Source: Phycisphaerae bacterium (GTDB lineage Bacteria > Planctomycetota > Phycisphaerae > UBA1845 > Fen-1342). Taken from it: a stretch of DNA of 35,417 nt. Shown here in pieces: positions 24,341 through 33,117 of the stretch (its first letter is position 1; each line of letters opens with the position of its first letter). Where the stretch lies: the NCBI GenBank assembly GCA_028277645.1, contig JANQFV010000053.1, positions 1 to 35,417 on the forward strand, given 5' to 3'. A program made the translations under genes and the position numbers. The notes under the pieces were generated by a model that saw only the letters and a list, made by a program, of their open reading frames with translations, made no database searches and was not told where the DNA came from.

Positions 24341-27109
24341 ATGCGCGACAGTGCCAAGACAAAGCAGCGGCTCATCGACGAGCTGGAACACGCGCGCGAG
24401 CGCGTGACCCAGTTGGAGCGCGACCACGCCCGTGTAACCGCGGCGGTCGACGGTAGCGAGCACTGGTTGTGGGACTGGCCCGATCTAGACGTTGATCGGC
24501 AGTGGTGGTCGTCGGGCTTCTTCGACATCCTCGGCTACGAGGACGGCGCCTTCCAGCCCACACTCGCACGATACGCCGAGCTCCTGCACCCCGACGATCG
24601 CGCGAATCTCGCCGATTCGGTGCAGCGCTGCCTTGAGGCCGAGACGACCTTCGAATCTGAATATCGTATTCGCCGCAAGTCCGGGGAGTACGTCTGGCTA
24701 CGGGCACGCGGGCGTGTCTATCGCGATGAGTCCGGGAAGCCGGTGCGCATGGCCGGCAGCGTTCTGGACGTTACGAACCGCAGACAGATCGCCGACCAAC
24801 TCCGGAAGAACGAGGCCCGGTTTCGGGCGCTATACAACCAAACGCCGGCGCTGATGCAATCGATCGATGCCGAGGGACGGCTGGTGAGTGTCAGTGACTA
24901 CTGGCTCAAACGCATGGGCTACAAGCGGGATGAAGCACTCGGACGGCGATCAACGGACTTCCTGACCGAGGAATCACGTCGTCGGGCTATAGATGTTGAA
25001 CTACCGAAGTTCCATCGAAACGGCATCGCTACGAATGTCCCGTATCAATTCGTAACGAAGGACGGCGAGATCTTCGACGGGCTTCTATCCGCGATTGCTG
25101 AGTTCGACAGCGCGGGCATGTTCGCCCGGTCGCTGGCAGTCATCACGGATGTTACGGAGCGGATCCGGACTGAGGAGGCGCTGCGCAAGAGCGAGACCAG
25201 GCTGAAAATCGCCGGCAGTCTGGCCTACGACCTGATCTATGAATGGGATGTCCGCACAGATAGGTTGACCTGGTTCTCGGACATCGACGCGCTACTCGGA
25301 TATCCGGTGGGGTACGCGTCGCGGAGTATCGAGCAATGGCTGCCCCTTATGCATCCGGAGGACCGAGCGCAACTGAGCGAAACCATAGCACGCCATCGCA
25401 CGTCAACTCAACCAATAAGTTACGAGTATCGCATACTGCACGCCAACGGAGAGTATCGTTATTGGATCGATCGCGGCCTCCCCGTGCTGGACGAAGAGGG
25501 GCGACCCAGGACCTGGATCGGGGTGTGTACGGATATCACGCAGCACAAGCGAGTCGAGGAAGACCTGCGACGCAATGAAGAGCTGCTAACGGAAATGGGA
25601 AGGATCGCTCGCGTCGGAGGTTGGGAGCACGATCTTCGCAAGGGAACCGCCCGCTGGACGCAAGGTACGTACGACATCATCGAGATCGCGCCCGGCGAGC
25701 CGATCCCCGGGCCGGGAGAACATCTCGACTATTACCCGCACGAAGACAGAGTCATCCTGGAACATGCCTACCAACACGCGGTCGAAACCGGCGAGCCATT
25801 CGACATTGAGGTGCGCTGCAACACGGCGAAGAAGCGTAAAATCTGCGCACGAGCCGTCGGGCATCCGGTGTTTGAAGACGGCAAGTGCGTGATGATGCGG
25901 GGTATGTTCCAGGACCTCACTGAGATCAAGCGTGCAGAAGAGGAACGCCGCGAACTGGAAGAGCAGCTTCGTCAGGCACAGAAAATGGAGGCAGTGGGAA
26001 CGCTGGCGGCGGGCGCAGCGCACGATTTCAACAATGCCCTGATGGCGATTTACGGATACGCCGACGCAGCCGCGGCGCTGCTTCCCCCGAAACACGACGC
26101 GCACAACGAACTCAGGGGCGTGCTCGAAGCCTGCAATCAGGCCACCGCGGTGACGAAGTCACTCTTGACATTCAGCCGTGATACATCGTCGCAGTTGGCA
26201 CCGACCAGTCTCGGGCAGGTTGTACGCGATGCGACACGCATGCTGCAGCGACTGTTGCCCGCGGCGGTAGAATTCGCCGTTGACGTACGAAACTCGGAGG
26301 CGCTGTGGATCGAAGGCGATACCGTACAACTCCAGCAGGTACTACTGAATCTGGTCGTCAACGCCCACGACGCCATGCCGGAAGGCGGCAGTCTGCGGAT
26401 CGAAGTGACCCACAGTCCGGTCGAGGCCACGGACGCTTGGACCACTATCGCAACACGCGGCTTGGGCACCGTGCTTCTCGTCGTCGAAGACAGTGGTGTG
26501 GGCATGTCGGAGGAGGTCCGCGCACGAGTTTGCGAGCCGTTCTTCACAACTAAGGACCGCGGCGCCGGAACCGGACTCGGTATGTCAGTCGTCCATGGCA
26601 TTGTGGCCGAACACGGCGGGCAGATGTACGTTGATTCGCAAGAAGGCCACGGTACACGCGTGGCCATCGAGTTTCCGAGGATCCCGCCGCAACACCGGGA
26701 GACCGTCGGCCAGAGCCCCCGAGCACTTGCGAACGGGGCCGGTGCAACGGTCCTGCTGGCCGAGGACAATGACACGGTCCGTCGCGTGATCGCGAGCGCG
26801 TTGAAGTCTGCTGGCTATGACGTGATTCAGGCGGCAGACGGCGCCGAGGCGCTGGAGCGGGCGGCGGGCGCGATACAACTGGCGATCCTCGACGTGGACA
26901 TGCCCAAGCTGAGTGGCACGACGTGCATGGAGCGCATGCGCGCGGCCCACGCCGGAATACCGGTAATTCTGATGACCGGCTTCCAGACCGCGTGTCTCAC
27001 CGAAGCCAAGCTAGAGTCAGTCACAGTACTCCAAAAGCCTTTTCCACTACCGGATCTGATAAGATTGGTGGGGGATTTGCTGAAGGGGGTCGAGATCGAT
27101 GAATGTTAG
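24341..27109 (+). CDS. hybrid sensor histidine kinase: 4 PAS, HisKA, HATPase, receiver
   Basis: 922 aa, soluble (no membrane segment or signal). A short coiled coil (1-35) is followed by four PAS domains with PAC ends, at about 40-155, 160-285, 290-410 and 415-530 (for example WSSGFFDILGYEDGAF, GSVLDVTNRR, GVCTDITQHKR, GMFQDLTEIKR). The dimerisation/phosphoacceptor helix is GTLAAGAAHDFNNALMAIYG with H561, of the HDFNN type. The catalytic domain has NLVVNAHDAMP (N box), VEDSGVGM (G1), FFTTKDRGAGTGLGM (F/G2). A receiver (about 800-922) ends the protein: LLAEDNDTVRR, phospho-acceptor D851 in LAILDVDMP, LMTGF and VLQKPFP (Lys). All catalytic motifs are intact. The start has CAGGAG 7 bases before it. 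Its stop overlaps the next gene, a NarL regulator and probable partner. Confidence 0.96.
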   Translation: MRDSAKTKQRLIDELEHARERVTQLERDHARVTAAVDGSEHWLWDWPDLDVDRQWWSSGFFDILGYEDGAFQPTLARYAELLHPDDRANLADSVQRCLEAETTFESEYRIRRKSGEYVWLRARGRVYRDESGKPVRMAGSVLDVTNRRQIADQLRKNEARFRALYNQTPALMQSIDAEGRLVSVSDYWLKRMGYKRDEALGRRSTDFLTEESRRRAIDVELPKFHRNGIATNVPYQFVTKDGEIFDGLLSAIAEFDSAGMFARSLAVITDVTERIRTEEALRKSETRLKIAGSLAYDLIYEWDVRTDRLTWFSDIDALLGYPVGYASRSIEQWLPLMHPEDRAQLSETIARHRTSTQPISYEYRILHANGEYRYWIDRGLPVLDEEGRPRTWIGVCTDITQHKRVEEDLRRNEELLTEMGRIARVGGWEHDLRKGTARWTQGTYDIIEIAPGEPIPGPGEHLDYYPHEDRVILEHAYQHAVETGEPFDIEVRCNTAKKRKICARAVGHPVFEDGKCVMMRGMFQDLTEIKRAEEERRELEEQLRQAQKMEAVGTLAAGAAHDFNNALMAIYGYADAAAALLPPKHDAHNELRGVLEACNQATAVTKSLLTFSRDTSSQLAPTSLGQVVRDATRMLQRLLPAAVEFAVDVRNSEALWIEGDTVQLQQVLLNLVVNAHDAMPEGGSLRIEVTHSPVEATDAWTTIATRGLGTVLLVVEDSGVGMSEEVRARVCEPFFTTKDRGAGTGLGMSVVHGIVAEHGGQMYVDSQEGHGTRVAIEFPRIPPQHRETVGQSPRALANGAGATVLLAEDNDTVRRVIASALKSAGYDVIQAADGAEALERAAGAIQLAILDVDMPKLSGTTCMERMRAAHAGIPVILMTGFQTACLTEAKLESVTVLQKPFPLPDLIRLVGDLLKGVEIDEC

Positions 27110-27767
27110 CGCAGCGACGACTATCCGTGTGCTGCTGGTTGACGATCATGCGCTGGTGCGCGACATGCTCCGCGAGCGGTTGCAGCGCGAACTCTCGATG
27201 CAAGTCGTCGCGACCGCAGCCAGCGCCGATGAGGCCGTGGCACTTGTGCCCGAGTTGCAACCGGACGTGATACTAATGGACATCGACATGCCAGGGCTGA
27301 TCTGCTTCGAAGCTGCACGACGTATCCTGGCATCGCACCCCCAGACGCGATTCATCTTCTTGAGCGCGTTTTGCCACGACCATTACATCGCGGAATCCGT
27401 GCGCTTCGGGGCCTACGGTTACCTGACAAAGCAGGAACCGCCTGACCGTGTAGTTACCGCGATTCGCGCCGCGATGCGGGGGGAAGTCACGTATTCCAAC
27501 GCAGTTCGCGAGCGGCTTGTCATCGAGCCGACCGGCGTCAGGCTGGCGACATCGTGTGAACCTCGTCTGGAAAGCCTTTCCGCACGCGAAGTCGAAACGC
27601 TGCGGTATATCAGCCGTGGTCTATCCATGAAGGAAATTGCAGCGCTAATGTGTGTCGGTCGCCGAACAGCCGAGAAGCACACCGAAAACCTGATGCGCAA
27701 GCTCGCTATTCACGACCGCGTGGAATTGGCGCGTTTTGCCATTCGCGAGGGACTCGCCGAAGCATAA
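27099..27767 (+). CDS. NarL/FixJ-type response regulator, intact receiver
   Basis: 222 aa, overlapping the kinase stop by 11 bases. The receiver (10-130) has acidic pair VLLVDDHALV, phospho-acceptor D61 in ILMDIDMPG, Ser in FLSAF and K111 in YLTKQEPP, so it is phosphorylatable. The LuxR-type helix-turn-helix is at about 155-215: LSAREVETLRYISRGLSMKE, then VGRRTAEKHTENLMRKL. Transcription factor, predicted target of the upstream hybrid kinase. A hairpin follows the stop codon directly (27769-27793). Confidence 0.95.
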   Translation: MNVSAATTIRVLLVDDHALVRDMLRERLQRELSMQVVATAASADEAVALVPELQPDVILMDIDMPGLICFEAARRILASHPQTRFIFLSAFCHDHYIAESVRFGAYGYLTKQEPPDRVVTAIRAAMRGEVTYSNAVRERLVIEPTGVRLATSCEPRLESLSAREVETLRYISRGLSMKEIAALMCVGRRTAEKHTENLMRKLAIHDRVELARFAIREGLAEA

Positions 27768-27768
27768 A

Positions 27769-27793
27769 GGGCATGGCATTGCCCCCATGTCCC
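27769..27793 (+). terminator. hairpin right after the NarL gene stop
   Basis: GGGCATGG faces CCATG-T-CCC (8 pairs with one bulged T) around CATTGCCC. It lies 2 bases after the stop codon. No U-tract follows, so it could attenuate or protect the mRNA rather than terminate. Confidence 0.35.
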
Positions 27794-27900
27794 CCATCTC
27801 ACCTGCCTGGCGCTTCGTAATTTTGCGAATTGCGTGCTGAATCAAGTTCGCCGATTGTGCCGATATGGTCGCCCGCGCGGCTGTCGGAAAGGATTGGGCC

Positions 27901-28554
27901 GTGTCACGCACAAAGGTCCTCTTGATCGACGAACACGCACTCATGCGGACGTTGCTGCATGATTACCTGCAGCAGGATCCGACGATTGAAGTGATCGGCA
28001 CAGCCGTTGACGGCGATGAGGGTATCCAATTGGCGCTTGAGCACACGCCTGATGTCGTAGTGATCAGCGTGGACCTGCCTGACCACGAGCCCTTCAAACA
28101 AGTGCGGCGAATCGCCGGTGTGCTGCCCGAGGTACGTCTTGTATTCCTGGCATCGCGTTCCCTAGACAGAAATATCGACGAAGCTCTCAGCATTGGGGCG
28201 CGCGGCTTTCTCACCGCAGCCGATTCGCCCGCCGCCGTGACGACCGCGATTCGCGGGGTGGCGCGCGGCGAGGTGGTATTCTCGGATGAGGTGCGTAGCC
28301 GGCTCGTTCTCAAGCCCTGCATTGCGCGCCCCGCGACGGGCGTGCAAAGCCGACTGTCGACTCTCTCCCGGCGGGAATTCGAGGTTCTGCAGCACCTGGG
28401 CCGCGGGATGTCGGCCCAGCAGATTGCTCCGCTGCTGCAAGTGGGCAATCGGACGGTGGAGAAGCACGCCCAACACATCATGCACAAGCTGGATATCCAC
28501 GATCGCGTGGAACTGGTGCGATACACAATCCGAGAGCAGATTTGCAGTCTGTGA
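27901..28554 (+). CDS. NarL-type regulator with degenerate receiver (no phospho-Asp)
   Basis: 217 aa from GTG 27901, chosen because AAAGGA lies 7 bases upstream and it puts the first receiver strand at once (SRTKVLLIDEHALM); ATG 27865 has no ribosome binding site. Alignment by eye to the previous regulator is clear over the whole length. At the phospho-acceptor position there is Ser (S56, VVVISVDLP instead of ILMDIDMP), the conserved Lys is Ala (A106, FLTAADSP instead of YLTKQEPP), and the switch Thr/Ser is Ala (FLASR). The DNA-binding domain is fully conserved: LSRREFEVLQHLGRGMSAQQ, GNRTVEKHAQHIMHKLDIH. It is therefore likely a phosphorylation-independent or ligand/partner-controlled factor, probably a duplicate of its neighbour. 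The 290 bases downstream hold no gene. Confidence 0.93.
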   Translation: MSRTKVLLIDEHALMRTLLHDYLQQDPTIEVIGTAVDGDEGIQLALEHTPDVVVISVDLPDHEPFKQVRRIAGVLPEVRLVFLASRSLDRNIDEALSIGARGFLTAADSPAAVTTAIRGVARGEVVFSDEVRSRLVLKPCIARPATGVQSRLSTLSRREFEVLQHLGRGMSAQQIAPLLQVGNRTVEKHAQHIMHKLDIHDRVELVRYTIREQICSL

Positions 28555-28847
28555 TGCTTCGGCACATCTGCCCGAAAACCTTTTCGACACATTCTCACCG
28601 CCGTACGTAATCCAGCGAATGTTCCCGCGCGCTTGCGCAGTCGATGCAAAGATTGCGGCGGGTGCAGCGCGCGGAGCCTGCGTATCGTTGTGGTGGGTCG
28701 TGACTGATTGCCATGTGAGCCGCGCGCCTGCCCCCCGCACTGTACAGGTTGGCGCGCAGAGAGTGCGTGCTCCGCACGGCGCAGACGCCTGCACTTGATG
28801 AGTGCAAACAGGTTCCGAGCTCGATGCGAGGCTCAAGTGGATTGAGG

Positions 28848-30566
28848 ATGATGACCACGCCCCACCTCGTTATCGCTGACGATGATGAAGTAGTCCTGCA
28901 CCTGCTTGAAATTCGCTTGCGCAAAGCGGGCTATCAGGTGACCGCGTGCAACAACGGTGACGATGCCCTCGTCACAATCGCGGCAGAGAAGTTTGCGATT
29001 CTGCTGGCTGATTGGAACATGCCCGGGCTGACCGGGATCGAACTGTGCGAGCGAATCCGCGCTTCGTTGCCGCAATGTACGGTGTACATCATTCTGCTCA
29101 CGGGAAATGATCAACCCGAGCAGATCGCCGCGGGCTTTGCTGCCGGGGCGGATGACTATCTGGTGAAGCCTGCCAACGCCGTGGAATTGCGTGCGCGCAT
29201 TCAGGTCGGCGTGCGCATATTGCACCTGATCGCGGAGCACGCTGAACATACCGCGAAGGTGCGCCGGGCACATGACCGGACTGAACTACTGTTGACATCC
29301 ATCCCGTCAATCCTCGTCGGAATCGACGCGCACGGCCGTGTGATTCGCTGGAACCAAGCCGCCGCGGAGACGTTTGGCTGTGCTGCGGCCGACGTGCTGG
29401 GACGCCCGATCCACGACTGCAGGGTTCATTGGGAATGGGACCGTGTCAAGTCACTGCTCGAGAAATGTCGCGCAGCGAGACGTACCACTCCACGCGATGA
29501 GCTTCGCTTTCAGCGCGCCGATGGGACCGACGGGTGCCTGGGGATCTCGATCACGCCCGTGCCGTGGGAAGACGGGGCAGACATCGGCTTTCTGATCATC
29601 GCGGCAGACATCAGCCAGCGAAAGATCCTGCAAAGCCAACTGGCCCAATCTCAGAAGCTGGAGTCCATGGGGCAACTGGCGGCGGGCATTGCCCACGAGA
29701 TCAACACGCCCACGCAATTCGTCGGCGACAACACTAGGTTCCTTCAGGATGCATTTGGCGACCTTCAGTCGCTGCTGGGTAAGTACCGCGAGCTTATCGA
29801 GTGCAGCCGCTCCGAATCCGTTACGCCGGAGTTGCTCGCCGAGATCGAGGCGTCCGAGCAGGCGGCGGATCTGGAGTACCTAGCGGAAGAGATTCCCCAG
29901 GCGATCACGCAGTCACTAGAAGGCGTCGAGCGCGTGACGCGCATCGTGCGAGCCATGAAGGACTTCTCGCACCCCGGCTCGGAGGGCATGGAGTCCGTCG
30001 ACTTAAACAAGGCCATTGCGAGCACGGTGACCGTGGCGCGAAATGAGTGGAAATACGTGGCGGAGCTCATAACTGACTTCGACGAGTCACTGCCTCTCGT
30101 GCCGTGCCTGGCTGGCGAGTTCAATCAGGTCATCCTTAACATCGTGATCAACGCAGCACACGCGATTGCGGACGTCGTCGATGCGGAAGCCGGCGAGAAG
30201 GGAACCATCAGGATCACCACGCATCATGATGGTGATTGGGCTGAGGTGCGCATCACCGACAGTGGAACCGGAATTTCCGAGGAACACCGGGTAAAGGTGT
30301 TCGATCATTTCTTCACGACGAAAGAAGTTGGCAAAGGTACAGGGCAAGGCCTAGCGATCGCCTATTCGGTCGTCACCGAAAAGCACGGCGGCACGATTAC
30401 CTTTGAGAGCGAATTAGGTAAGGGGACTACGTTCATCATCCGGTTACCGATCGAAGCGCAACAGGCGAGGGTCACGACCGCGGAAGATGACGCGGCCGCT
30501 GAAGCGGGCGGCGCGCCACCGGCCGACACCGCGCCGGCGCTCGTGGAACAAACCGATGACGCGTAG
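28848..30566 (+). CDS. receiver-PAS-histidine kinase
   Basis: 572 aa, soluble. N-terminal receiver (1-125): VIADDDEVVL, phospho-acceptor D55 in LLADWNMPG, LLTGND and VKPANAVE, all intact. A PAS domain follows (about 145-265: SIPSILVGIDAHGRVIRWNQ, ending LIIAADISQRK). The kinase core has H283 in LAAGIAHEINTPTQFVGDN, a long helical insertion in the dimerisation domain (about 290-375), N box NIVINAAHAI, G1 ITDSGTGI and FFTTKEVGKGTGQGLAI. The C-terminal tail is Ala/Pro/Glu-rich and disordered. ATG 28848 and 28851 are adjacent; GAGG lies just before, which favours 28851. An upstream extension to 28749 is not family-like. The receiver-first layout means it can be an intermediate in a relay, receiving phosphate and also acting as kinase. 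Confidence 0.93.
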   Translation: MMTTPHLVIADDDEVVLHLLEIRLRKAGYQVTACNNGDDALVTIAAEKFAILLADWNMPGLTGIELCERIRASLPQCTVYIILLTGNDQPEQIAAGFAAGADDYLVKPANAVELRARIQVGVRILHLIAEHAEHTAKVRRAHDRTELLLTSIPSILVGIDAHGRVIRWNQAAAETFGCAAADVLGRPIHDCRVHWEWDRVKSLLEKCRAARRTTPRDELRFQRADGTDGCLGISITPVPWEDGADIGFLIIAADISQRKILQSQLAQSQKLESMGQLAAGIAHEINTPTQFVGDNTRFLQDAFGDLQSLLGKYRELIECSRSESVTPELLAEIEASEQAADLEYLAEEIPQAITQSLEGVERVTRIVRAMKDFSHPGSEGMESVDLNKAIASTVTVARNEWKYVAELITDFDESLPLVPCLAGEFNQVILNIVINAAHAIADVVDAEAGEKGTIRITTHHDGDWAEVRITDSGTGISEEHRVKVFDHFFTTKEVGKGTGQGLAIAYSVVTEKHGGTITFESELGKGTTFIIRLPIEAQQARVTTAEDDAAAEAGGAPPADTAPALVEQTDDA

Positions 30567-30629
30567 CCGAACTGGAGCAGCGGCGGGTCAAGTAAACGTG
30601 GCCCGCAGCACAAGAACAGGAAACGAACG

Positions 30630-31841
30630 ATGAAGCGAATCTTATTCGTCGATGACGAAGAGAACGTGCTGCACGGACTGCGCCGAATGCTGCATCCCTT
30701 CCGCAAGGAATGGGAGATGGTCTTCACGATCGGCAGTGAGGCGGCTCTGAAAGCGTTGGCGCAGACCGAGTTCGATGTGGTGGTCAGCGATATGCGCATG
30801 CCCTGCATGGATGGAGCGCAACTGCTGAACGAGGTCAAACGCCGCCATCCCCAGGTCGTGCGTATTATCCTATCCGGGCACTCCGAGATGGAAACGATCC
30901 TGCGCTCGGTGGGACCGACGCACCAGTATCTCGCCAAACCGTGCGATTCGGAGGAACTGAAGAAGGTCATCACCCGAGCGTGTGCCCTTCGCGACCTGTT
31001 GAGTGAGAACGCGCTTCGAGCATTGGCCTCGCAAATGAGCAGTATTCCCAGCCTGCCGCAAACGTACACGGAAATCGTCACCGAGCTTCAGTCGCCGGAG
31101 GCGTCGATTCAGCGAATCGGCCAGATCGTATCGAAGGACGTCGGGATGGCCGCAAAGGTCCTGCAATTGGTGAACTCGGCCTTCTTTGGCTTGCGGCACC
31201 ACGTCTCAGACCCCGCGCAAGCGGCCAGTTTCCTGGGCGTCGATACGATCAAGGCCCTGGTGCTATCGGTCCACGTGTTCTCGCAGTTGGAGTTTGCTGA
31301 CGTCGAGGGCCTTTGTCTCGATACGCTGTGGACTCACAGTGCAATGACCGGCGCCCTGGCGAAGAAGATCATCAGTGAAGAGGACGGCTCGGAACAACTG
31401 CGTGGCGACGCGCTTACCGCAGGCCTATTGCACGACACCGGAAAGCTCATCCTCGCCGCGAATCTGCCGGAGCGCTACGCCGAAGTGCTGAGCATCGTTC
31501 GCGACGACGGTGCCTCGCTCTGTGAAGCTGAGCGACAGCATCTGGGCAACACGCACGCGGAAGTGGGGGCGTACCTGCTGGGGCTCTGGGGGTTGCCCGA
31601 CCCGATTGTCGAGGCCGTTGCTTTTCATCACACACCGCGCGGTTGCCTGGGCGAGGGTCTGACGCCGCTGATGGCGGTGCATGTCGCCAACGCCCTGATG
31701 CATGCACCTGGTCACTCCGCTGAAGCAACGGACATTCCCAGTCTGGACGTCGAATACATTACGCAGCTTGGATTGCTGGACCGCGTTACCACTTGGCAGA
31801 GTTTGTGTTCTGAGATGGCGGAAGGAGCAGCGGCACAATGA
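30630..31841 (+). CDS. receiver-HDOD response regulator
   Basis: 403 aa; ATG with AGGAA 8 bases before it. The receiver (1-120) has ILFVDDEENVL, phospho-acceptor D54 in VVVSDMRMPCMDG, ILSGHS and YLAKPCDSEEL. The HDOD output domain (about 135-340) shows SSIPSLPQTYTEIV, IGQIVSKDVGMAAKVLQLVN, FFGLRHHVSDPAQAASFLG, HSAMTGALAKKI and AGLLHDTGKLILA, then HAEVGAYLLGLWGLPDPIV. HDOD modules are non-catalytic HD relatives that regulate signalling or swimming/adhesion programmes. The preceding kinase gene ends 63 bases earlier and the next gene overlaps the stop by 4 bases, so it is part of the operon. Confidence 0.94.
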   Translation: MKRILFVDDEENVLHGLRRMLHPFRKEWEMVFTIGSEAALKALAQTEFDVVVSDMRMPCMDGAQLLNEVKRRHPQVVRIILSGHSEMETILRSVGPTHQYLAKPCDSEELKKVITRACALRDLLSENALRALASQMSSIPSLPQTYTEIVTELQSPEASIQRIGQIVSKDVGMAAKVLQLVNSAFFGLRHHVSDPAQAASFLGVDTIKALVLSVHVFSQLEFADVEGLCLDTLWTHSAMTGALAKKIISEEDGSEQLRGDALTAGLLHDTGKLILAANLPERYAEVLSIVRDDGASLCEAERQHLGNTHAEVGAYLLGLWGLPDPIVEAVAFHHTPRGCLGEGLTPLMAVHVANALMHAPGHSAEATDIPSLDVEYITQLGLLDRVTTWQSLCSEMAEGAAAQ

Positions 31842-33010
31842 CCATGCGGATTCTCTGCGTCGACGATGACCCGAATATCCTGCAGGGTATTCGGCGTCAG
31901 TTCCGCAAGACCTTCTCCATCGAGACGGCCGGCGGGGGCGCGGAGGGACTTGAGCTGATCGCCACGAAAGGGCCTTTTGCCGTTGTGGCGTCCGACATGC
32001 GCATGCCGGGGATGGACGGAATTCAATTCCTGAAAGCCGTACGCGAGCAAGCACCGGACACGACACGGATTATGTTAACCGGCAACGCCGATCAACAGAC
32101 GGCGATCGACGCTGTGAACGAGGGTCAGATCTTCCGCTTTCTCACCAAACCCTGCCCGCCGGAATCGCTGGCGGCGGCGTTGACCGATGGCGTCAAACAG
32201 TATCAGCTCATGATGGCCGAACGGGAGTTGTTGGAAGAGACGCTGCGCGGCAGTGTGAAGGTGCTGACCGACGTGCTCGCGCTGGCGAATCCCACCGCCT
32301 TTGGGCAGGCTTCGCGCGTCCGGCGCATCGTGCAGGGTCTCGGCAAGCAAATGAACGTCGACGACACGTGGCAATACGAAGTCGCCGCCATGCTTTCCCA
32401 AATCGGCTGCGTGACGTTACCTTCGGACACGCTCGAACGTTGGTACCGCGGAGAACGTCTGAGCCCGGAGGAAGCGGGCATGGTCGATGGGCACCCCACG
32501 GTCGGGCGCGACCTCGTTGCCAAGATTCCACGACTGGAGGACGTTGCCGAAATTATCGGTCACCAGCACACGCAGTTTGCCTCGGGCGGGTCGAATGGCA
32601 CCGAGACGGGGACGGAGATCCCGCTCGGTGCGCGCATCCTGTCTGTGGCGCTGGACTTCGACGTCCTGGCCTGGCGGGGCCTGAGTGAGCCGGACGCGAT
32701 CGTGGCACTGCGCGAGCAGGCTCGGAAGTACGACCCGGAGGTGTTCGGTGCTTTGGAGGAGTTGGTTGGGTTTGAAGAAGCGTGCGTTCCACGCGAGGTG
32801 GGTCTGAAGGATCTGACGACGCAAATGATCCTGGCAGAAGATGTTCGGACGGTCGACGGCACGCTGTTGGTCGGGAAGGGGCAGGAAGTGACGACATCAA
32901 TCCGGCAGCGACTGCTGAACTTCGCGCGGAATGGACGACTGAAGGAGTCGGCGCGCGTGCTGGTACGCGATGTGCTCCGGCACACAGAGGCCGCTTGCTC
33001 GGCGAAGTAG
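31838..33010 (+). CDS. receiver plus degenerate HD-GYP-like domain
   Basis: 390 aa. ATG 31838 overlaps the HDOD gene stop (ATGA), so translation is coupled. The receiver (1-120) is intact: ILCVDDDPNIL, D53 in VVASDMRMPGMDG, IMLTGNAD and FLTKPCPPE. The second domain follows the HD-GYP layout, but the metal/catalytic HD is replaced: AAMLSQIGCVTLP (S187/Q188 where active enzymes have HDIGK), and the first His is Gln (TAFGQASRVRR). Later parts remain (GHPTVGRDLVAKI, IIGHQHTQF), while the GYP loop is not seen. Thus it is predicted to be unable to hydrolyse c-di-GMP; binding or scaffolding is possible. A final small beta domain (about 320-385: LTTQMILAEDVRTVDGTLLV, GKGQEVTTS) resembles the tail found in this family. 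Confidence 0.92.
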   Translation: MTMRILCVDDDPNILQGIRRQFRKTFSIETAGGGAEGLELIATKGPFAVVASDMRMPGMDGIQFLKAVREQAPDTTRIMLTGNADQQTAIDAVNEGQIFRFLTKPCPPESLAAALTDGVKQYQLMMAERELLEETLRGSVKVLTDVLALANPTAFGQASRVRRIVQGLGKQMNVDDTWQYEVAAMLSQIGCVTLPSDTLERWYRGERLSPEEAGMVDGHPTVGRDLVAKIPRLEDVAEIIGHQHTQFASGGSNGTETGTEIPLGARILSVALDFDVLAWRGLSEPDAIVALREQARKYDPEVFGALEELVGFEEACVPREVGLKDLTTQMILAEDVRTVDGTLLVGKGQEVTTSIRQRLLNFARNGRLKESARVLVRDVLRHTEAACSAK

Positions 33011-33117
33011 GTCGGGACAGGGGCCGAGTGCAGGCGAGACCGGATCGAGTAGTGCGGCCAGGGACGCGACGGTTTGTGCGTCGCATAACATGGCTCGCCT
33101 CAACAAGGCGTCGTGGC

